From contig NW_026729331.1 in NCBI RefSeq assembly GCF_030272615.1, positions 1 through 64,000 on the forward strand: 64,000 bases of DNA, given 5' to 3'. Numbering within the stretch: position 1 is the first letter of the stretch; each line of letters starts with the position of its first letter. Below are positions 34,147 through 45,249 of this stretch, in pieces. Both the position numbers and the translations under genes were made by a program. The notes beneath the pieces are model-generated. The model was not told the DNA's origin. It saw nothing but the letters and a program-made list of their open reading frames with translations, and searched no databases. The DNA is from Cryptomeria japonica (lineage: Eukaryota; Streptophyta; Pinopsida; Cupressales; Cupressaceae).

Positions 34147-35143
34147 AGCACTAAAATGAGAAAACACAAGATAAAGAGAGGCACAATCACACAAGACACC
34201 CCCTGAAATTACTTAATCAAGAACCCTACCCCCCCTCCCAAAAATGATGATTTGGCACTTTATACTTAGTGCATATACAATGGGCCACTTGGAAAATAAG
34301 ACAAGGTGGACTTCTAATTTCAACTTTACAACTGCCTCAAATAGGCTATAAGAGACTTCAAAAAATACTGCAAGTGATCTAAACTAAGATCCAAAAAAAA
34401 TACACATGCCAAATAGGCCAAAAATGACAAAATATTGAAAGTATAATTTATACTCAAAAAAACTGCAAACTAATGGGATATTATGAAAGTAGATGAAAAA
34501 TTATGCACTTTAATAAAAATGGCACCTAAAATGAAGGTTGTATGACCCCAAATGAAGCCTCTGAAGTTGCAAAATTGGGGATTTCATAGGTACAGTCATC
34601 AAAATTTGAAAACTCTAAAAAATATATCCATTAAAATCAGAAACTTCCTCCACCACTATGAAGAGCACGAAATTCTAGCCCATTTCAAAATAAAATGCAC
34701 CAAAAAATGAGCCAAAATGAGCAAGTTATAGCCATTTGAAGTTGAACTGCAAATGCAAGGGGTAGAATTCTTTTCCAAAATGTTGATGTAATGCTGACAT
34801 CAAAATTTCAATGTGTTAAATTTGACAGCCGTCTTCCCGTCAAAATGGTCTCCGCACCCCTTGTCCAGGTTGCACAGATGATGATGTCAGCAATACAAAA
34901 GATGATGCATGGCTTGCTGACTGAGCTGTATGGAATTCGACGTGGCGTGCCTAGCTGAATAGGCGAAATTTTTTCCTTCACTAAATATGGCTGAGTTTAT
35001 ACTAAAAATTTATGCAAATGGTCTCTCGGACTCAATCGTGATGTCCAAATTGTTGTAGGACGCCCCCAAAAATGTAGATCCCCAAATCCAAAAATTGAAG
35101 CCTCCAAAATATCTCAAAAAGACTAATCAGTTAAGCCCTCTAG

Positions 35144-35155
35144 GCTCTGATACCA
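35144..35155 (-). promoter_or_regulatory. Primer-binding site of gag-only element (copy B)
   Basis: On the minus strand TGGTATCAGAGC, the usual plant Copia match to the 3' end of initiator tRNA-Met, directly adjoining the LTR. Copy A has one change (gataaca for gatacca). Confidence 0.85.
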
Positions 35156-35580
35156 TGTGAGATTTTTTGAAGATCAAGAGATCAATGAAAAGTATAAAAT
35201 ATTGATAGGAATAAAATCTATCAAGATGAAAATACTGAACAACTAGATCATCAAGCTACATACAATATAGATGAGCCTTCTTATAGAGGCAAGGCTAGGA
35301 GACAGGAGAGCACACAATGATGACATGTGGCTCAATGAGATGCAAGGATAGGTAGGATAAATAGTAAAATATTTCACATGAGGTGGATCACCCACCAAAG
35401 GTGGAATTATCGCTCCACAATAAGTGGATATGATAATTAAAAACAAGATCACACCATAAAAGGTGGAAATTCTCCTACGTACACACTCCCAATGTAGCAC
35501 ATCTCCCTACGTGTCTCATATAAAAACTACTATGATATGCATGTACCTAAGTAAACTTAAGTAAAGTGTAATTATATCCA
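35156..35580 (-). repeat. 5' LTR of gag-only element (copy B)
   Basis: 425 bp, TGTGAG ... tatcca, adjoining the primer-binding site. Confidence 0.82.
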
Positions 35581-35699
35581 AATGAATAAATAATTACACC
35601 AACAATAAAAAAATCATAAGACATTTATCCATAGTCTCAACCACTTTATTGTATTAATAATGCACTGAGCAAAAAGAATAAATGTGACGTCCTTCCCCA

Positions 35700-38600
35700 C
35701 TAGGAAGATACATCATCCAAAACTTATTATAAAAATACTAAAACAATAAATATAGTAGACCAATGCAAATGTCAAAGTATCACACTAACCAAAACAAAGT
35801 ACCATAATTTAAGTTCTCAAATGAGGATAAGAACAATATATATCCTCTATATTCTCCCATGTGTCACTATCCACAAATACTTTATCCCATTAGACCTTAT
35901 ATTGAATAATAATCTATTACACAACTTAACATCATTCCAATCTAGAATTTGAATGGGCTCCGCCAGCACCACTCTTGGATCCCAAATCTATAAAGCATGC
36001 CAATCAAGTATATGAGTAGCATCAAGATGATGTTGCTTAAGTGTAGATGCATGAAATATATTATGGATATGATTAAAGATCATTATATTAGATAAAGTCT
36101 ATATGTAGCTACAGTCATTACTTCTAACACATCAAATAGACCTACAATTCTAGGTGCTAGTTTGGCTAATTTTTCCAATGATATAGAAATCTTATGAGGT
36201 TTAACCCTCAAAAAGACTTTGTTTTGAAAGTCCTATTCTTATGTGCATAGCTCTTCTATTTGTTTTCTGCCTTCTTTAACCACCCCTTGGTCAATCTCAT
36301 TTCATCATGCATCTCCTAAGAATATTTGAACCAATTCCAATCTTGTATTCAACTAGATATCCAAAATGATATGTGTACAATACTTTCATCCATAAAGAGA
36401 TTTAAATGGTGTCATACCAAATATGCATGATAGGAGATATTAAATGCAAAATCTTCCAATGGAAGATACTCCTCCAACCTAGACTATTAATCCATGAAAT
36501 GCATCCTAAGTAGGTCTGCGACTACTTGCTTCACTATCTTTGTTTGTCAATTTGTCTGTGGGTAGTATGTCAAACTAAAATTCAATATTGTCCCAAATAT
36601 TTCATTCAATATTTTCCAAAATCTAGAAATTATATGAGTATCTCATTTTGATATGATCATCTCAAGTACTCAATTCAAATGCAATATCTCTCAGACAAAC
36701 TTCTTAGCTAAAGTAAACAATCCATACACAAAAATCCTTTGGGTGAAGTACGCTACCTTGGTCAACTTATCCACAATTACCAAAATGACATCATGTTTAT
36801 TCTTTGATATAGGCAACCCTTAAATAAAATCCATGCTAATAACTTGTCATTTATATTCAAGTATGTCATGTGACTATACAAACCTACTAGGTGTACATGC
36901 TTAGTCTTGGCTTGTTTGCAGTCCAATCATCAAGCTACAAATTCAATCTCATCCTTCTCAATTCTTGGCTAAAAATATACAGATCTCAATTTTCCTACCA
37001 TCTTGGCTAGTCCTAGGCACCTTGAATAAGGTGTGTTGTGGATCTCCTCTAACATCAACCTCCTCGAATCCCTAAGTTTAGAATGTACATTCTCCCTCGG
37101 TATCTTAATAATCTATCTAACTAAAAAAAATATCTATTAAATCGATGGTCCAAGGGGTTTTTCTCTACATCTTTCTCCATCATGGAATAATCTCTTTGAA
37201 GATTATGAACCACTTTCTCAAATTAGACCTTTTAGTAATAATGGCTGCTAGATGCCTTCTTCTACTAAGAGCATCATTTTTCTCTATGTTTCATCTCCTT
37301 GTAGTAATCATGTTTGCACTCCAATCATCAAGCTACAAATTCAATCTCATCCCTCTCGAGTCTTGGCTAAAAATATAAAGATCTAAATTTTCCTACCATG
37401 GTGTGTTGTGGATCTCCTCTAACATCAACTTCCTCAAATTCCTAAGTTTAGAATGTACATTCTCCCTTGCTATCTTAATAATAAAATCTAACTAAAACAA
37501 ATATCTATTAAATCGATGATCCAAGGGGTTTTTCTCTACATCTTTCTCCATCGTGGAATAATCTCTTTGAAGACTATGAACCACTTTCTCAAATTAGAGC
37601 TTGTAGTAATCATGGCTGCTAGATGCCTTCTTCTACTAAGAGCATCTATTTCTCTATGTTTCATCTCCTTAATGTATTCAATCCTAAATTTATATTCAGT
37701 AAGAAACTATATCCATCTATTTTTGTGAGCATTGAGATTGGGTTGAGTAAATATATATTTAAGGCCTAGGTCGTCCATCTTCAATTCAAAAGGCTTACCC
37801 AAAATATAGTGCCTCCACATCTAAAGCACATGAACTATGGCTACTAACTCTAGGTCATGGGATGCATAGTTCACCTTATATTATTTCAACTTCCTAGACT
37901 AATAGGCAACAACCTGCCCATTCTCCATTAGCACTCCTCCTACACCTTATCCTTATGTATTTTGTTATCACCGTGAATTACCCATTTGGATTACGTACAA
38001 TCAATATAGGATTTGAAATGAGCTTCTTCAAAAATTGGAAAGCTTGGTCACACTTCTCATTCCACTCAAACCTTTTCCCTTTCTGTGGAGTGAAGTGATT
38101 GGTGCTACAATTTTAGAAAATCCTTATACAAACTTCTTGTAGTATCTTGCAAGTCCCATGAAGCTCTAGATTTTAGTTACATTATATGGTGTAGGCAACC
38201 CCATGATTGCTTTTATTTTCTCTAGATCAACTACAATCTCTCCCATTGAAATCATAAGGTGTAGATAATTCACCTTGTCCTTGTAGAAAGTACACTTGAA
38301 TAGCTTACCAAAGATCTTATTCTCCCTTAGGAATTGTAAAACTATCCTCAATCTCTTGATGCAATGTTCAATAGATTCATGAAATTTGTAGCATTATTTG
38401 ACTCGAATGACACTAATGTGAAATCGTAGTAGCCATAATAAGTCCTAAAAGCTATCTTTTAAATATCCTCTTCCTTAATCCTCAATTTGTGGCAGCCATA
38501 TCTAAGGGACCTATCTTAGATAATATTATAGATCCTCTCATCTGATCAAAGAGATCATTAATCCTTCATAGGGGATACCCATTCTTGACTTTTACTTTGT

Positions 38601-38860
38601 TCAACATCCCATAGTCAATACACAAGCACAAGGTCCCATTATTTTTCTTCACAAAAATGAGCAGTCCACTGCATGGAGATAGACTAGGTCTAATAATCCC
38701 TTGGTTCAAAAACTCCTGCAACTATGACTTCAATTCATACACCATAATGCATTTCACCCAATAAACCTCTCTTGTATGATGAGGGTGGATTTTATAAAAA
38801 ATGATAATGTGGTTGCTTAAACCATTAGCACGACATTGTAGTGACGGCAATTGATTACTA
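35700..38860 (-). mobile_element. Decayed Ty3/gypsy pol relic, chromovirus-like (copy B)
   Basis: Duplicate of 6650-9790, with the same order of RT (about 38166-38690), RNase H, integrase and tail on the minus strand, and the same 397/398-bp tandem duplication (36922-37680). No intact frame and no LTRs seen. Confidence 0.77.
36922..37680. repeat. 398-bp tandem duplication inside the gypsy relic (copy B)
   Basis: The block starting tccaatcatcaag at 36922 recurs at 37320, as in copy A. Confidence 0.85.
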
Positions 38861-39609
38861 GTAATGGTTCCCTAAAGAATCTATTTATAAAGATGTATGA
38901 TTGTTGATCAGTAATGGAGATCTAATAAGATATCAAGAATCAAGATCGAGTTGTTAAAGTGATTATGAGGTAAATGGTGGAGGATAATTAGGATTTTTAA
39001 ATGATTTTGGGGGATAGTTATAAAATGGTTACGAAATGAGTGGAGAGGAATAAAATAATTTTTTAATTCTTTTATATTTATTTTTTGGTGCTTATGTGGG
39101 GACTTTTAGTCAATTTTATTTCTTGGATTTTTTGTGGATGGGACATTAAATAGGAATTGGGACTCCAAAATTTGTGTTAGGACATAGGGAAAATGGATTA
39201 GAACTTAAGGAAAATTAGGAATAATTTGTATAATAGGATGAAGACATAACAATGAATTACTTACATTTAGGAAATAATCAATATTAAATTAATTGATAGT
39301 TATCTATTGTGATATTTATTGTGTAATATCTTTGAAAAACATCAATAATGCATGGAAATATCTTCAAGGTTGTTTCATTCTTATTATATCAACAGTTTGT
39401 TTTTAAAGTGACACACCCATAAAATTCTTGAAAACTAGTAATATCATGTAAATGTATTATCAAATGACTCAAGCACAAATATTTATGTCCATAGTAACAA
39501 TACACTATATAAAATGACTATAGAAAACAGAAACGTACAAAATATTATTACTAATTATCCCTCATCCTCCATACATTTCATTAGAAAAACATATGTCAAT
39601 ATAATTAAC
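38861..39609. other. Spacer upstream of the deleted thaumatin locus (copy B)
   Basis: Duplicate of 9791-10545; no gene recognised. Confidence 0.55.
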
Positions 39610-39910
39610 TAAATTTAACATGCATTGTCAAGCCTTTAGAAATTCGCGTAACTTTAGGATATTGAAAATCAGAGATCAGTGCTTTGAATACAAATAAATA
39701 GATTTTGATGATGCACAAAATGTTTGTGGAGCTCTCTTCTTTGATTATGTTTGTGTGTGGACTAATATATTAATAAGTGTTGTCATCTTCGTATTGACAC
39801 TGTGGTGTAGCCGCGTAGGCCGTTGCCAGTTGCAACTCTCACCACTTATTATCAATAAAACATTGCTGTCATTTCACCAGTAATGAGAGAACCGTTATTC
39901 ACACGCAATA
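39610..39910 (+). pseudogene. Scar of a deleted thaumatin-like gene (copy B)
   Basis: Upstream DNA matching 10545-10659 runs to 39722. Then comes an 18-20-bp shard, tttgtggagctctcttct, matching the promoter block at 10768, 23981 and 58109. At 39743 the sequence rejoins copy A at 12250, inside the 3' UTR, and continues through the poly(A) signal. About 1.6 kb of copy A (both the exon-1 relic and the whole live gene) is absent. The retained 3' UTR shows that a gene was once here. The shard implies at least two deletions rather than one. Confidence 0.85.
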
Positions 39911-41335
39911 CACTGTTCTGAGAGAATATTAAAAATAAATATATACTTTGATATTTTATTTTCTTTATATTTAAAAATTAGGTGTCATATATTTTCTTAA
40001 AGACTTGTTTCATAGCTAAGATATGAGATGCTTCTCCTCCTATTGTCATTATGATAGGTTAGGCCTATTACTATAATCATATGATTGTTTATAAAAATTT
40101 TAACATATAAATTAATAAAAATATTGGTAAAACTATTTTGTTGAAAGAACGTAAAGTTATTTGTTTAAATGGAATATACATTCTTAATTGTACATCTTTG
40201 TATATTTTTTGTCACATAAAATTCAATAATGATAATTGTGTCTTCTATTGGATAGGGTTCTTCGAAATTTCTTACACAAGATGTCATATAATTTTATTAA
40301 AAACTATTCATTTATTTCTCAACCCTTCACTTGTATAGAAGATGGAACAATCACTTAACCTTATACAAGATAATCTACTATAGAGGATCAAATATTTATT
40401 GTAAAAAATGGTGTACACGCACTCCAATATATTCGCAATCAATTTGTACCTTATACTAGATGTTTAGATAGGAGTTCCTCAATTATAAATTATTCGAAAA
40501 GGAAGGTTGCTAGTCTAACACATCTATGTGCAAGGAGCATCATTTGTATTTATTTTGGAGTTGAAAAGTGAATAATAATATTTACGCATTTTATGGGTAC
40601 AAAAGAAACAATTGTTTATATGCATTTTATGGTTGCATAATGAAAATATAATGTATGTCCATTTTGTTGGTACAAAATAGATTACTAATGTTGGAATATT
40701 ACCGATGCAAAATAGAACTATGTTCATGCATTTCTGAGCGTATAGTGAAATAGTTGTGTGTATGAATCTTCTTTGCACAAGAAAATGATCATTGCATGAA
40801 TTTTGAGTGTATAACAAGATTTCCTTGCATGTGTTTGTCCAAGGTTATAAAACAGATTGAATTGGAGTACTAAGGTGTTCTTGTGGTTTTATGAAATAGT
40901 GTGTTTTACAATATGTACATATACTAAGTGTCTATGTTTTTCTTATTTGAAATGATTTTTTATTTTTTTTAAATTAAAGTGTGTATTTTGAGATGGAAGA
41001 GCTTTGGGAATCCTTTTATGGATGTCACTAGAAAATTGTGTTTTTTATGAAAACTTGAAAGTAAAATTGTAAATCATGATTGATACTTGATTTTTTGTTT
41101 TGTTAGTCTATGTATCTTAGGTAGGTCAAGAAAATAATGCCCTCATTTATGTGTATTTTTACTAGTTGAAACTCTTCTCATTCTTTTTAAGAACCAAAAT
41201 AGTCAACTCAGTATTCTTTCATGTGTTAGGAAGTTGAGGAGTATTGTAAGCTTAGCCAAAATGTAACCATTACTTTTCAAGTTCACATGATTTAATTATG
41301 TTTGATGAATGTTTTAATGAATTTTTTAATTACTT
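39911..41335. other. 3' flank of the deleted thaumatin gene (copy B)
   Basis: Duplicate of 12430-13720. No gene recognised. Confidence 0.6.
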
Positions 41336-42775
41336 ATTTGTATTTTGAGACTAATTCAAACAAAGATCATCCAATGCTTTAGAAATTGTTTATCCTCCTT
41401 TTATGTATATATATCTAGTTATGAATCTAAAACAAATGTAGTAAGAAAAGTTTATTATGGTGAATATTTTCCAATCCATGCATGTTTGTTGTAAGTATGA
41501 TTGTTGGTCATGTTCTCATCTCCGAGTCTCGTATGGTATATGTTTAGGATCTAGATGGTTGGGTGTTGCTAATATTTTTTGGGATGTATGCTGGGATCAT
41601 GGTGGTGCATTTTGAATATTAGGTTAGGATCTCATTTTATCTCCTTTGGTTATGTCTTTATCATGTTGTAATCTTCATCTTTTTATAATGGTACTATTTT
41701 TTCATCACTATATATTGAAAATTGTGTATCCATGTATTTTTTAGGATGTAGGCATGATTTTTTAAATTTATTTGTAAAATTATATTTGAATCAAAATATA
41801 CATTGAAAAGAGAAATTTCATGAAAATATTGCTTGAAATTTTACTAAAAAATAAACATAGTAAAATTGTAAGCTTTTTTATTAAAAAAAATGATCATTAG
41901 AAATATATTGGTGAACAATTTTTATATCCATATTTTTATAGTAAACAGATAAGAGAAAAAATGTTCTTTTGCAACCTTTTTCATATACCATAGTTGTGTT
42001 GATTTGAAATTTTAGGTTCTACCACTTTTGATATTATCCATTTTCTATTATGGATTTTTTGAACTTATTGGACATTCTTTTACATCCTCTTTATATTTCA
42101 TATTAGAATTCTAAAAAATGTTAATATTTGAGCAATTTATTATCATTTCAATGTAAACTATAAAATATGATTACAAGGTCACAAAATGATGGTACAAAGG
42201 ATTCCATTTCTTTTTCAAAAAATATTTAACACATTCTATTATTTTATATAAGATGGTATCATTTACATGTATCTTACAATGGTTTTCATTTTTTTTGGTT
42301 ATAAATAATTTTTTTTATTTTTCATTAATATGTGGACAATATAGGTTGTTGTACAAATAGATCCTCTTGTATTTTAAGTTTTTCTATCACATTGAATATG
42401 TTTTAATGGTTTTTTATATGTTTATTAGTGATTGAAAAAATGAAATTGTTTTTTACATGTTGGTTAGTTTGCTACACAACTTTGCTAATTGATGCACAAG
42501 TGTGGTTATGGTTGATGTTTATGTTGTTGTGTAAGTAAAATAACCAAATGTTGGTATGAATGAGGTTATTTCCTATCTAGTTAATGGGGGGACCTAATCA
42601 CATGTTAACTTAGGAGCATGTTAGCTATCCTTATATCCTAGGTGGCATGCTAGAAGTTTTCTTATAATGGGACCATGTCTCATTATTTATTGTTAGTAGC
42701 ATATGTTATTTAAAAGTTTCTCTAGGACTTTTTTATTTTGTATTAAGCATTTAATGTTTGTATCAAGGGTAGTTG
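41336..42775. other. AT-rich spacer right of copy B
   Basis: No gene, repeat boundary or transposon motif recognised. Several poly-A and poly-T runs. Confidence 0.5.
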
Positions 42776-42780
42776 TCATG

Positions 42781-42835
<55 letters not shown>

Positions 42836-43007
42836 ATGTGTATATATATGTATTTATACACATATCTATGTGTGTATATACACATGTATATATACACATA
42901 TCTATGTATGTATATACACATGTATATATACACATATCTATGTGTGTATATACACATGTATATATACACATATACATGTATGTATGTATGTATGTATAGA
43001 CATGCAC

Positions 43008-43086
<79 letters not shown>

Positions 43087-43110
43087 TGCACATATACATA
43101 TACACATATA
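42776..43110. repeat. Compound microsatellite, alternating purine-pyrimidine
   Basis: (TG)25 at 42785-42834. Then a 36-bp unit with starts near 42865, 42901 and 42937 (tctatgt..gtatatacacatgtata). Then (TATG)n at about 42974-42997, and (CACATA)13-14 at 43005-43087. Almost every step alternates purine and pyrimidine. Long open frames on both strands here are by-products of the repeat. Confidence 0.95.
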
Positions 43111-43664
43111 TACATACACATAACATGCACACACTTGATCATCTATAACGATATAGTCATGATATTAATTTATTTTTATATTAGTCTAATATATGATTTG
43201 TGATTTATTTGAATATTTTGGTCAACCTTTATGTGTCTAGTGTTTGTATCATTCACGATTCATTAAAAATGTCTTAGAAAAGAATGTAATACTAGGAAAA
43301 CATTAAACATTAAAATAGTTTTAATAAGAGTATCAAGTAGTTCTTGTATTAAAAAAAAAGGTGTATCATCCTCGAAAATAATCAATAATGTATTAAAATA
43401 TCTTTGAAGTTGTTTCATTCATATAAAATCTATTAACCATTTTTAAAATGACACATCTATTAAACATTAGACTATAGACAACTAAAGAATGGAGTTGGGG
43501 GCTTGCTCTAGGATTGGTCCTCTAATTGTGTTTGGGATTGGTCCTTCAGTTGTGTTTGGAATGGTTCCTCTAGTAGGTCTCTCTGTCTCTCTTGATTGTG
43601 TTGTATGTGGGTGGGTGAGAGGTGAATTGTTCCTTTGAGGTTGGGTCTACAGGGATTCTAAATT

Positions 43665-43742
43665 GTTCCTCCAAATTCTATAGAGGGGGAACAGGGAGCT
43701 CTTGTTCCTCCAAATTCTATAGAGGGGGAATAGGGAGCTCGA
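43665..43742. repeat. 39-bp direct repeat, two copies
   Basis: 'gttcctccaaattctataga...' begins at 43665 and 43704, with one or two differences. Confidence 0.85.
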
Positions 43743-44193
43743 GTTATTGAACCTACAAATTGAAGGTTATGTTGGGGGTGGGGGCATGTTATGTACAAAA
43801 TCTGATTTCACATCATGGTATTGACACATCGATGGGCTCAGTGGGAGAGGTACAATTACTCCTAGGAGAGCTCATTGCTCCTCTAATTGGCTGGACATGG
43901 ATCTATGTTCATATGGTGGGAGAGAGACAATTACTCCTAAACTCTGATTTATTTGTGTGGAGGAGGAATAGAGTGTGCAGTTGTAGCATGCGGAATGGCT
44001 AGGGTTACGTTTCCCCCCTTACTTCCTAGTTCATGAAAGCCGTGTCAATCCATGCAACGATGATCAGGTGGTCATCGGGATCCCGATCATTTGTCATTCA
44101 ATTAGCTTGTTCCCGGATAGAGAGCTGAACCAATACCAATCCCAGGTCAAATCAGAGATAATTCAAAGATGTATTGACATGAGAGGGTCATAC

Positions 44194-44239
44194 CCTACTA
44201 TTATAAGGGGTTCTATTGGTAGCCCTTTATAATAGTAGG
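44194..44239. repeat. Inverted repeat / hairpin
   Basis: cctactattataaggg (44194-44209) pairs with ccctttataatagtagg (44223-44239) with one bulged base, around a 13-base loop. Confidence 0.8.
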
Positions 44240-45210
44240 CAGATCTAATTTGATTTTTTCTCGGGCCTAGTCTATAGAGCCTATAGTTTAGATCCATGCG
44301 TAATGTATTGACCAATGGAATCCTTGCTCTAGCATAAATTCAGTTTCTAGAGATTAGCATCCAACATAGCATGGCAAGCGTACCCCTTGGTAACCTAGAC
44401 TGGTGACTCATAGGGGGGCTAAGTGCCTAGATTTCCTCATGTTTCGACCAAGGTGTTCATGGGGATCCTTAGTCCATTGTGTTTGGTGTGATGCATTGAG
44501 GATGTGGCGATATATCACTTCAACCAAAAAGTAACCTACCACACTGACCTATAGTTACCAATCATTACACAAATGAGAAGGAACAATTAGCCCCAGTCAA
44601 TCATCAGATAACGTTGAGACATGTTACATAGATAAGATCCTATATCCACCCACCCCCATACCCTCCCTTTCTATAGTTCTAGGGCAAGATACCCTCATGT
44701 TAATCTCTCCTCCTAATGTTCCGTGTAGGGTGTGTTGTCTAACTATAATCCCTAGTCCCCTGCATCACTTTCCACTCCATATAATTTTAGGTGAGCCCAT
44801 AGAATTGTAGGGCTTGACTGCAGTTCATTACTAAAGCCCAACCAAATTGTAGGGGGCCCTCCTCCCCCCACCCCTTATTATAGTTATCCTATTATAGTTA
44901 TATTTGATTACAATTTTGAATGGTGTCTACTAATTTCTAGATATGTGAACATGATGAAAAAATAGTACTTTTAAAATTCTTCTTTTAATTTAAAAAAATA
45001 AAATAAAATACATCTCTTATAAATTAAAAAATAGAATTTGTTGTCCTAAATATGCGGGTAGATGAAGAACATTATATGCAACGTAGTCATTATCTTCAAT
45101 TCCACATCTGGCAAAAGACGCACCTCAATCGCCTGGACGCTTAGCACAACGATCTAGCTCTAAAGGTAAAGTAAAATAATTCAATTCAAATATCTTTGCT
45201 ACTTATATTG

Positions 45211-45249
45211 TAATTGGGTGGAATCACGAAGGAAAACCATTGCAAAATT
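45211..45249. repeat. 39-bp direct repeat flanking the large Copia element, left copy
   Basis: Starts taattgggtggaatcac and ends directly at the first base of the left LTR. It matches 53989-54027 at 34 of 39 positions, and all five differences are transitions. See the finding on its origin. Confidence 0.85.

Larger units (their letters stand above)
32578..35580 (-). mobile_element. Gag-only Copia-type LTR element (copy B, more complete)
   Basis: LTRs at 32578-33030 and 35156-35580 begin TGTGAG and end atatcca. A perfect 12-base primer-binding motif (complement TGGTATCAGAGC, fitting initiator tRNA-Met) lies at 35144-35155, touching the right LTR. The minus-strand interior has about 1 kb of leader, then gag (34146 down to 33141), then the left LTR after about 110 bp. 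There is no room for, and no trace of, protease, integrase or reverse transcriptase. It would have relied on another element's enzymes. Total length is 3.0 kb. Confidence 0.85.
28402..41335. repeat. Segmental duplication, copy B
   Basis: Second copy of 1-13720, same orientation, 28.4 kb apart at its start. It differs by many single bases and by the loss of the thaumatin gene (scar at 39723-39742). It keeps about 650 bp of gag and about 95 bp of 3' flank that copy A lacks. The match ends at about 41335, after which copy B runs into AT-rich spacer whereas copy A runs into Tat gag. Confidence 0.93.
43111..45210. other. Unassigned DNA with a GC-richer patch
   Basis: No gene recognised. About 43480-44880 is visibly richer in G and C than its surroundings and carries two copies of a 39-bp block (starts 43665 and 43704) and a hairpin (44194-44239). 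The 80-residue frame at 43760-44002 shows no known motif. Confidence 0.5.

Noticed and set aside
37145-37728. Plus-strand frames of 70-77 codons in the gypsy relic
   Set aside because: They are antisense shadows of the decayed minus-strand pol and repeat with the 398-bp tandem duplication.
1-41335. Duplication as a simple assembly artefact (collapsed or repeated haplotigs)
   Set aside because: The copies differ by many substitutions, by reciprocal deletions and by right-hand neighbours, and are separated by 14 kb of different DNA. Still not formally excluded without long reads.
42785-43087. CRISPR-like array
   Set aside because: Simple-sequence repeats without spacers; the host is a plant.
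42693-43148. Six overlapping open frames of 64-149 codons on both strands
   Set aside because: They are produced by the microsatellites (TG)n, (CACATA)n and the 36-bp repeat, which lack stops in most frames. The peptides are pure repeats.
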